The position numbers were made by a program, and so were the translations under genes. The notes below the pieces were generated by a model. That model ran no database searches and was not told the origin of the DNA. It worked only from the letters and a program-made list of their open reading frames with translations. From Pelagomonas calceolata (lineage: Eukaryota > Sar > Pelagophyceae > Pelagomonadales > Pelagomonadaceae): 64,000 bases of DNA. Where the stretch lies: positions 1 to 64,000 of the forward strand of contig CAKKNE010000006.1 in assembly GCA_918797485.1 (NCBI GenBank). The letters are read 5' to 3'. Each line of letters opens with the position of its first letter. Position 1 is the stretch's first letter. Of the stretch, positions 57,689 to 64,000 are shown piece after piece.

Positions 57689-58109
57689 CTACTCCTTCGC
57701 CGCGGCCTTGCAGTCGCGGAAGCATTGAGCTTCGAATAAATTGCAGTCCGGGCAGTCCCAGGGGTACGGCTTCGCGCGGATCTTCATGTGGCTGTAGGCG
57801 ATGTCCTCGTGCTCGTGGGGGTGCATCATGTGGCGGTACTCGACCTGCGTAGGAATCAAATGTCATGATGTCATGTCGTCCCTGCGGCTGCTCGATGGCG
57901 TGGGGCCTCCTGGTTGATTTCCGCACGGTACTCACGATGCCGATGTACGTCGACAGCACGCCGCAGAAGGCGATCGCGCCATACGAATACTTGGTCCACT
58001 TGGCCATCTCGATGGCCGCTTCGGCGGCGTCGCCGGACATCATCCGCCGGCCCAGCGGCGCGGCGCCTCGCCTCAGCAGGGCAGCGCTTCTAGCGGCAAG
58101 GAAGCTCAT
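57689..58109 (-). CDS. COX6A: Cytochrome c oxidase subunit 6A, two exons split by an introner
   Basis: Exons 57936-58109 and 57689-57844 give 109 residues. A mitochondrial presequence (MSFLAARSAALLRRGAAPLG) is followed by the single membrane helix (YSYGAIAFCGVLSTYIGI). The conserved COX6A matrix/intermembrane block is in exon 2: HPHEHEDIAYSHMKIRAKPY, PWDCPDCNLFEAQC. COX6A is a nuclear-encoded regulatory subunit of complex IV in the inner mitochondrial membrane. The Cys-rich C-terminus (CPDC, C, C) is unlike the animal protein. The donor could be GTGAGT at 57935 or GTGCGG nine bases further on; both keep frame. Confidence 0.88.
57845..57935 (-). mobile_element. Introner element forming an intron (91 bp)
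   Basis: On the minus strand, GTGCGGAAATCAACCAGG starts and TTTGATTCCTACGCAG ends the element; the core has CACGCCATCGAGCAG. The flanks GTGAGTACC and GTCGAGTACC form the target duplication with small changes; the 5' copy has become a consensus GTGAGT donor. Removing it restores IGI-VEYRHMMHPHEHE. Confidence 0.85.
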
Positions 58110-58467
58110 GTTGGCTCAGATCTGACGCGCGACGCTTTCTGCGGTTCTGAGAGTTAGCGCCGGGGCTCTGTAGAGGCGATGCGTGCGTCAAATGGGCCAG
58201 CGGAGCGCGCGCGCCTGCGTTTAGGCCGATTTTTGCGGCCGCAAAAGCGAAATAAACCCGTTTTGTTCGCCGCCAGGGCTGCAAACTCAGTTTCCCTTTT
58301 CGGACACGTCTAAGAGCCATCGATGTGGCCTATGCAGCCATAAAAAACGGGAAGGTGGAGACACGAGCTCAACCAAGACAGCCTGGTCTGCGTGCTGTGC
58401 GTGCCGTGGTCTACACTGCACTCGGCACATCCTCGAGCATCTGAGGTCTCGCAGCGGTCCATCAACC

Positions 58468-58965
58468 ATGCGCTTGCTTAGCGTAGCTTTGGCGTTGAGC
58501 ACTGTGGCTGCACTGCAGCCGCCTGCCTCCAGAGCTGCCGCAGCCAAGGCAAATCCCGCGGCCATCGACGTCTACAGCCGGGCAACGGCGACGAGTGCCG
58601 CCCGCGACGTCGCCCTCTACGGTCTGTTCGGGCCGAGCGAGGCCGAGAAGCGCGCCGAGCAGGCGCGCCTCGACGCGGAGCAAGAAGCTCTCAATGAGAG
58701 GTTCCGCAAGGAGAGCGAGAGCGACTTCGCGTTCATGAGCGTGTTTGGGGTGGTCACGCGCGTGGGCGGTGTCCAATGAGCCAGGTGCCTTCATGAGCGT
58801 CGGGCACACACGCCTTCGCCGCGAGTATGAAACGCGATGGGGTCCAGAACACGCCATCGCCGCGACGCAAGCGACGACACACGCAGGTCGCTGCCGATCG
58901 TCTACCTCATCTACCTCGCGTTCCAGGTGGACCCCGAGGAGGTCGGCGCCGGCGGGATCTACTGA
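58468..58965 (+). CDS. Small plastid-type membrane protein, two exons
   Basis: The leader MRLLSVALALSTVAALQPPA is a signal peptide with an Ala-Leu-Gln-Pro junction, then an Arg/Ala-rich transit-like region. A charged helix follows (PSEAEKRAEQARLDAEQEAL). The frame stops inside an intron. Exon 2 (58887-58965) encodes a membrane helix LPIVYLIYLAFQVDPEEVGA and ends GGIY. With the donor at 58743 (GTTTGG) and acceptor CACACGCAG at 58886 the frame joins, giving 117 residues. The donor is inferred. Unknown function, possibly a thylakoid or envelope protein. The intron (144 bp) has an ACGCAG|GT end like the introners but no clear inverted repeats. Confidence 0.6.
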
Positions 58966-59032
58966 GCCCCGGTAGCGAGTAACATTGAGAGACTCTTATA
59001 AAGAAAGCGGCCGCACCGTGTGCGCGGCGTCA

Positions 59033-59542
59033 CTAGAATCGAGCCGGCGACCGCGACCGCGAGCGCTGGGAGCCGCTCCCGACGGAGGAGTCGTCGGCGG
59101 GCTCGACGGTCGCGCTCGACGCGGCGCGCCGCATCGACGGCCGGCGGACGCGCCGCGGCCGGCTGCTTTCAGGAACAGTCGGGTCCGCGATGTCCTCGGA
59201 GTGGGACCGCTCCGAGACGACGGCCGTCGGCAGCGTCCCGCTCGCCTTGTCGTTCGGGCTGAGCTCGGACGTCGCGCTGCAGTCCGAGGAACTGTGCGAC
59301 CGCGGCACGAGGAGCGTGAGGTCGTTCACCGGAGATTGTAAGGACGTGAAGTCCGTCTGCGTGCCCGTCGTCGCCTGCTCGGACCGGAACTTGCAAATGT
59401 GGCCCGCTTTTGGGAGGCCGCAGCGCCCGCAGCGGTACGGCCTCCGCGGCTTGTGCGCGCGCTTCTTCTTCTCGACGGGGGCCGCGGCGGCCGTCGCGTC
59501 GAAGAGCGTCAATAGTCCTTTGGCGGCTTCGTTGTCGCCCAT
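59033..59542 (-). CDS. Shortened paralogue of the SANT/zinc-knuckle protein
   Basis: A 169-residue protein starting MGDNEAAKGLLTLFDATAAA, near-identical to the start of the 38929-40755 protein. It then jumps directly to APVEKKKRAHKP and the knuckle YRCGRCGLPKAGHIC, skipping the SANT region. The remainder is Ser-rich and disordered with an Arg/Ser C-terminus (SQRSRSRSPARF), unlike the parent. It looks like a partial gene duplication about 19 kb away that acquired a new tail. Whether it is expressed is not evident. Confidence 0.6.
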   Translation of the reverse strand: MGDNEAAKGLLTLFDATAAAAPVEKKKRAHKPRRPYRCGRCGLPKAGHICKFRSEQATTGTQTDFTSLQSPVNDLTLLVPRSHSSSDCSATSELSPNDKASGTLPTAVVSERSHSEDIADPTVPESSRPRRVRRPSMRRAASSATVEPADDSSVGSGSQRSRSRSPARF

Positions 59543-60627
59543 CGCGGCGGCGGGACGACCTGCGCGGCCGCAAATTTGCACGTTTTTATGGAGCGAGCCG
59601 ACGAGTCGTGCGAGGAGGACGCGTACCGCGATGATGAACCGGTTTCGCAACGTGTTATTGTCCACACAGCGCTTACCAAAATCTGCCTGTACTTTTTTTA
59701 GCAGCTCAAAACTTCATAAATAAGCGGTCGTGCAGCACGCAGCCGTGCACACGATGTCAAACCGGACTCAGTGGTCTTCTGCTGCTCAAGTTACGCTGAA
59801 CAAGCCTTGCGTGCAGGAGCACTGCCCGAGTTTGTTGGCACTTGGCAGCTGTGCGAAATTTTCACTAGCGGCTCGCTGCTCCAAAGTTTGAAAATACGCG
59901 ACGCCTTCCTCCGCCTGAGGACCCTTCTCGAGCATAGGCAGCACAGATCCGCGTCTCGCGAAGGGTGGGCTCCCCAGGCGCGCGGCGCGGCGCCGAGCGC
60001 CATAGTCCGAGCGCCCGCGAGCCAGCCTGCACTCAGCGAAAAAAACGCAGGGCGGAACGCTCTGGTCACCCCTCCGAGTCCGCCGGTGGCGTATCGGCCG
60101 GCGCCCCAGCCATCGAGCAGACCGCGGCACCGCGCGCGATGTAGGGCGGTTTCGTGCCTCGAAGCAGCCCGAAACCACACGCCATCGTACCAGCACGTCC
60201 GCGCATCCGGGTTGGCTCGTTGCAATAGTCTTCGAACATGTCCACTAAAAAACAACTCCTCCGACACCATCGCGGAGCTGCGTCGCGCCGAGTCTCCATA
60301 CGGGGCCCACAGAGCTTGGCAGGTGTTGTGCCTCTGTAAAGAAAACCTCCTGAAACTCAGATAAGGAAATCTCCCACGAGAGTTGCATCGCGCCATCGCT
60401 TTGCTGCCGATAGCTAGGAGAGGCCAATCTCCGCCGACAACCTAGCAACGCGAGTCGACGCTGCCAGCGCTCGATTTTTCCCGCTCGGCCCGCTGCCACC
60501 GCTAGGGGGACAGCCCGGAACGCCTCCTCCGCGGCCCACGGAGCCTTAGAAGCTCAAAGCTCGCCGCCCGGCCTCCGCGCCCGCCCGCAAAAAGCCAGCA
60601 AGAACACTCGACGACCTCAAACCGACC
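59543..60627. other. Intergenic region, no supported gene
   Basis: This 1.1-kb region has long overlapping open frames on both strands (59771-60364 plus; 59791-60396 minus), but they are Arg/Ala/Ser-rich without conserved motifs. It probably contains divergent promoters for the paralogue and the kinase. Confidence 0.5.
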
Positions 60628-61563
60628 ATGGAGAAGTACGAAAAGGTCGAAAAGGTCGGCGAGGGCACGTATGGCGTCGTCTACAAGGTGAGGAATGTAA
60701 GGACCGACGCGATCCTCGCGTTAAAAAAGATAAGGTTAGCTGATGAAGAAGAAGGCGTGCCCGCGACGGCCATCCGCGAGATCTCTCTACTGAAAGAACT
60801 CAGCCATCCGAACATCGTGGCCTTGCACGACGTCGTCTACGTCAACAGCAAGCTCTTCCTCGCGTTCGAGTTTCTGGACCGTGATTTAAAGCACCACATG
60901 GACGCGCGGGGAGGTGTTGGATTAGATGTATCAACAACAGCTTCCTTCGTCTACCAGATTCTCTGCGGCGTCGCGTTCTGCCACGAGCGGCGCGTGTTAC
61001 ATAGGGACCTCAAGCCACAGAACCTCTTACTTGATCGGGTAGGAACGTTGAAATTGGCTGATTTCGGTCTAGCTCGGGCCTTCAGTAGCCCAAGACGGGC
61101 CTACACGCACGAGGTCATTACGTTGTGGTACCGCGCGCCGGAGATTTTACTGGGCGCCGAGCACTACTCGACGCCGGTCGACATTTGGAGTATTGGGTGC
61201 ATCTTCGTGGAGATGGCGTCGTCCAAACCATTGTTTCCCGGGGATTCGGAGATCGACGAGCTGTTTAGAATTTTTCGGGTCCGAGGCACGCCGAACGACC
61301 ACGTCTGGCCCGGCGTCAGTCGCCTGCCGAACTACAAACCCGAATTTCCCCAGTGGCACGAGCAGCGCCTCGACAAGGCGGCGCCCGCTTTGGCGCCCTC
61401 GGAAGAAAACGGCGGCGACGCCGCGATCGACTTGCTCGCGCAGATGCTGACGTACGCGCCGGCGCGGCGGATCACGTGCCGCAAGGCCCTGGACCACGCC
61501 TTCTTCCAGCCGCCGCGTTTAGATAGGACGCGCTTCGCGGCGTCGACGGCGGCGCTCGGCTGA
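60628..61563 (+). CDS. Cyclin-dependent kinase (CDK1/2 class, PATAIRE)
   Basis: A 311-residue kinase with [20 protein letters not shown] (Thr/Tyr inhibitory sites kept), cyclin-binding helix [14 protein letters not shown] instead of [26 protein letters not shown], the activation-loop [18 protein letters not shown] (activating Thr present) and [11 protein letters not shown]. It has the length and features of core cell-cycle kinases that act with cyclins in the nucleus. Ser to Ala in PSTAIRE is unusual. It may be a CDKA-like or a divergent CDK. Confidence 0.93.
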   Translation: MEKYEKVEKVGEGTYGVVYKVRNVRTDAILALKKIRLADEEEGVPATAIREISLLKELSHPNIVALHDVVYVNSKLFLAFEFLDRDLKHHMDARGGVGLDVSTTASFVYQILCGVAFCHERRVLHRDLKPQNLLLDRVGTLKLADFGLARAFSSPRRAYTHEVITLWYRAPEILLGAEHYSTPVDIWSIGCIFVEMASSKPLFPGDSEIDELFRIFRVRGTPNDHVWPGVSRLPNYKPEFPQWHEQRLDKAAPALAPSEENGGDAAIDLLAQMLTYAPARRITCRKALDHAFFQPPRLDRTRFAASTAALG

Positions 61564-61656
61564 CTACGCGTGCTTTGTGTTGGGGTTATATTATTCGCTT
61601 TCTCTGCTACTTCTCGCGTCGGGGGCGTGCCACGGTGTGTGGGATAGGCTGGGAAG

Positions 61657-62280
61657 TTACTGGGCGCGCGAGGGGTGGAAGAGGTAGGTCGAGGCCTTCT
61701 CGACGTAGTGGCCGGCCTCGGGAGCGTTGTCCGTCGAGAGCTGGGCGAGGAGCCCTTCCCAGAAGCGCCGGGGCCGCGACCGGAGCTTGCGCGCGTCCGT
61801 GACCACGAGCCCGTTCGCGTACTCGCCCGACTGGTAGAAGCTGTGCATCGACCCCACATGGGCCTCGAACCACTTCCCGAAGGGGCGTGGCGCCGCGGGG
61901 GCCAAGGACCGTCGACCCCGCCGCGTCTGGTAGAAGGAGCACTCGAACGTGGCGTCGACGGTGCCGGACCGCCGCGGGCGACTCGCAAGGGGCGCCGGCG
62001 CGTAGTCCGGGCGTAGGCGCTCGCGCAGGCGCTTCCGCCGGTCGTGCTTGTCGAGGTTGGCGGACGTGAACACGTAGGAGCCCTCGAGCTCGTCGTATGC
62101 TTGGACGATGTAATACACGAACGCGCCGTAGTCACGCCCCAGGTTCGGTCGCATCAGCGTGGGGAATTCGTGTCGCGCGTCGCCGTGTTCGACAACAACG
62201 ACAGAGGCGGCCCCATTGCACATGGCGCCGATCTCACGCACGGCGGCAACATCGTTGTAGGACTGTATTATGACTCGCAT
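61657..62280 (-). CDS. DUF3431-family protein, 5' end unresolved
   Basis: At least 207 residues from ATG 62280: MRVIIQSYNDVAAVREIGAM, LMRPNLGRDYGAFVYYIVQA, YDELEGSYVFTSANLDKHDR, all landmarks of DUF3431 (glycosyltransferase-like fold of unknown function: NxGR-x-x-x-F/Y-x-x-Y-I and a following Y/F-x-Q-like block). The frame continues upstream to about 62388 and beyond without an ATG (KKWVTQIEEK is protein-like), so a 5' exon is likely missing from this call. The C-terminus is Arg-rich. Confidence 0.65.
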   Translation of the reverse strand: MRVIIQSYNDVAAVREIGAMCNGAASVVVVEHGDARHEFPTLMRPNLGRDYGAFVYYIVQAYDELEGSYVFTSANLDKHDRRKRLRERLRPDYAPAPLASRPRRSGTVDATFECSFYQTRRGRRSLAPAAPRPFGKWFEAHVGSMHSFYQSGEYANGLVVTDARKLRSRPRRFWEGLLAQLSTDNAPEAGHYVEKASTYLFHPSRAQ

Positions 62281-62523
62281 TTTTTCTTCTATTTGGGTCA
62301 CCCACTTTTTTGCCGCTTTGGTGGCTTTCCTCGGGTGCCCTTGGGAGACCCGGGCCCTGATGCACTCGCGCCGGCCGCGCAGGGACAAACAGACGGCGGA
62401 TGACCGCCGTCCGGGTGGAATTGGGTCTCAGTGGGTGTACCTGACCCGGGCAATAAGCCGGGCACTGGTCCCCAGGACGCCGGCGCCGACGACGCACACA
62501 TCATGAATCACAAAGACCGCTAC

Positions 62524-63571
62524 TTACTCCGTGTAGTCGAGCCGTATCCGCCGCCCGCACAGCTCGGCCCCGTCGAGCTGCTCGAGCGCCGCGTCCGTCT
62601 CCTCGCAACTATGGAAGGAGAGGTAGCCGCAGCCCTTGAACTCTCCCGAGTGCTTGTGCGTCACCCAGCGCACGCCGCGGATCGGCGCGACGGGCTCGAA
62701 GAGTTTGCGGACGTCCGAATCTGTAGCTTCGTACGCCACGTTGCCGATAAATAATTTGAGCGTCCCATCGGCAGGCCGCGGCGTCTTCTCCCGTACCACG
62801 GTCTCCTTCTGGCGCGTCTGCGAGTCGTTGCCGCGCGGCGGCCAGACCTGTGCGCAATTCGATTAGTGAGTCTGGCACTGAATCGAGCGGTGAGAGACCA
62901 CACCGCCACGCCATGAGCTGACATCGCGTCGATGGCGTGGAGGTCATGATTGAGACGGCATGGCGACAATGGCATCGCGTCGATGGCGTGGAGGTCATGA
63001 TTGAGATGCGCCGCGACAATTTGATTTGTGCACTGGGCCAGACGTCGCCGGGCCGCGGCGGCGCGAACGCGATCTTCACCGGCCGGCCGCCGACGTCCTG
63101 TCCCGACCGCTTCACGGCGGCGCCCGCGGCGGCGGCGTCGCTCGCCTCGACGAAGACCGAGCCATAAAACTTGCCGCTCTCCTTGTCCGTAATTCGCTTG
63201 ATGGCCTTCAGCTCGCAGCCGCAGGCCTCGGCCAGCTGGTCGTCCGTGATTGACCACGGCAAATTTCCCATGAAGAGCCGCGTGGCTCCCGTCGGATTGT
63301 CTGCAGTCTTCGTCTTCGGCGCCGGCGCGGCTGGTGCCGACGGCGCTGCTGTCGGCGCTGCCGCGGGCGCCGCGGCGTCGTCGGCGTCCTTCCGGCGCTT
63401 CTTCTTCTTCTCCTTCTTCTTGTCGTTCTCGCCCTTGCGCTTCTTGTCCTTTTTTACGACCTCCTTGACGGCGCCGTCGCCGTCGACGATGCAGAACGCG
63501 ACGCTCGACTGATTACTCTTCTTCTTGGACTTCTTCTTTTTGCGCTCCTTTTTAGCGGCGTCGGCGTCCAT
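62524..63571 (-). CDS. Two-RRM RNA-binding protein (nucleolin-like), two exons
   Basis: Exons 63044-63571 and 62524-62847 give 283 residues. A Lys-rich N-terminus (KKERKKKKSKKKS and KKKEKKKKRRK) looks like a nuclear/nucleolar signal. Two RRMs follow: RRM1 with RNP2 LFMGNLPW and RNP1 GKFYGSVFVE (about 96-175), RRM2 with LFIGNVAY and RNP1 KGCGYLSF (about 200-283). The arrangement resembles nucleolin and plant nucleolar RRM proteins of ribosome biogenesis. The introner at 62848-63043 falls exactly between the RRMs; the junction reads PRPGD-VWPPRGND. Confidence 0.88.
62848..63043 (-). mobile_element. Introner element forming an intron (196 bp)
   Basis: An exact target duplication GTCTGGCC flanks the element (minus strand; plus-strand GGCCAGAC at 62840-62847 and 63036-63043). 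The inverted repeats start CAGTGCACAAATCAAATTG and end AATCGAATTGCGCACAG. Inside are two direct copies of GGCATCGCGTCGATGGCGTG with flanks. It is more diverged at its ends than the other three. Confidence 0.88.
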
Positions 63572-64000
63572 CGCTGCGGCTCGCGGTTGCTGTTGAGTGC
63601 TGTGCTGCACTGCAGTGCTAAGAGCTTGCTGCAGGCTTGCGCTTTTCGGCGATGCAGCGGTGAAAGCTGTCGCACTTCTAAGGATACGCAAGAATAACAA
63701 GGGTCGCTGCCAGGAAGGGCTCTGCACAGGCGCTCTCGCCCACCAAGCCCAGCCTCCGTAATTCCTAGTGCTCGTGTACGCTAGGTAACTCATCGGCATC
63801 GAGAGTTTCCTGCCACCGTCGTGGACGAACGGGCGGTCCAGTTGATCTGGAAAGACGACTCACGACCCCTCGCAGCGACACTTGTCTCTGAGGCGGAATA
63901 GCGGTCGCGAAACCGCGAGGTTTCACAGATATAAGTTAAGCAGAGGCAGACGCTAGGCGTCGACGGCGCGGCGCCATCGTCTGAAAGAAACACAAAAAGA
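63572..64000. other. 5' flank of the RRM gene and window end, no gene seen
   Basis: No supported gene and no recognised RNA or repeat; a frame at 63790-63993 (minus) has no conserved feature. Confidence 0.5.

Noticed and set aside
58743-58886. Intron of the small plastid protein as an introner
   Set aside because: Its 3' end (ACGCAG before GT) is similar, but the 5' repeat and target duplication are missing; left as unproven.
59771-60396. Two overlapping ~200-codon frames on opposite strands
   Set aside because: Neither has a recognised domain; composition fits non-coding GC-rich DNA.
1-64000. tRNA, rRNA and CRISPR features
   Set aside because: I found no tRNA A/B-box pair, no rRNA-like block and no spaced direct-repeat array; this is by eye and not a covariance search.

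Overview
The window is one end of a nuclear chromosome from a GC-rich, gene-dense eukaryote. It opens with a CCCTAA/TTAGGG-type telomere (1-330) and a subtelomeric satellite (401-760, with one more copy at 1031-1092). From about 1.1 kb it is packed with genes on both strands. Most are single-exon, intergenic gaps are short, and one convergent pair (22311/22314) is separated by 2 bp. Several proteins begin with a signal peptide followed by an Ala-Leu-Arg or Ala-Leu-Gln stretch, as in the two-part targeting signals of algae with a secondary red plastid. A small family of transposon-like introns (introners) is also present. Together these point to a pelagophyte-like stramenopile alga (the Aureococcus/Pelagomonas type). 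The organism is an inference, not something the sequence states.

Layout: 1-1.1 kb is telomere and subtelomere. 1.1-9.2 kb holds a GH99 glycosidase, a secreted/plastid Ala-rich protein, a small Sel1-like gene, an RluA-RlmI fusion, a TGS1-like methyltransferase and a TruD/PUS7 pseudouridine synthase. 9.8-25 kb holds a SAM-TerD-TerD protein, a zinc alcohol dehydrogenase, a YebC/TACO1 protein, an adenylation-carrier-reductase enzyme, two mitochondrial carriers (one with EF-hands), a NUDIX hydrolase, a CCDC25-RWD protein and a family-16 methyltransferase. 25-38.3 kb holds a large AWS-SET-zinc finger protein, an F-box/LRR-like protein, LSm4, a possible mitoribosomal protein, a Sel1/cold-shock RNA-binding protein, an FHA protein and ribosomal protein uS2. 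38.9-46.8 kb is more accessory: a SANT/zinc-knuckle/HSF-like protein carrying a long palindrome, then three orphan coiled-coil-type genes with shared promoter-like blocks. 46.9-64 kb holds a conserved unknown, a HEAT-repeat protein, a trifunctional purine enzyme with an unusual domain order, a carrier, a PhyH-like dioxygenase, COX6A, a small plastid membrane protein, a SANT-protein paralogue, a PATAIRE cyclin-dependent kinase, a DUF3431 protein and a two-RRM protein.

The strongest signal outside ordinary genes is a set of four introns (10297-10575, 12722-12808, 57845-57935, 62848-63043) that share terminal inverted repeats, a palindromic core and 8-bp target-site duplications. In each, the element supplies the 3' splice site and the duplicated target supplies the 5' GT. 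Splicing at these sites restores an uninterrupted reading frame in all four genes. Two further dispersed non-coding patterns also stand out: a 13-14 nt motif, TGCTAGTGTCTTAC, found five times pointing towards a downstream gene, and a roughly 130-bp repeat that contains it.
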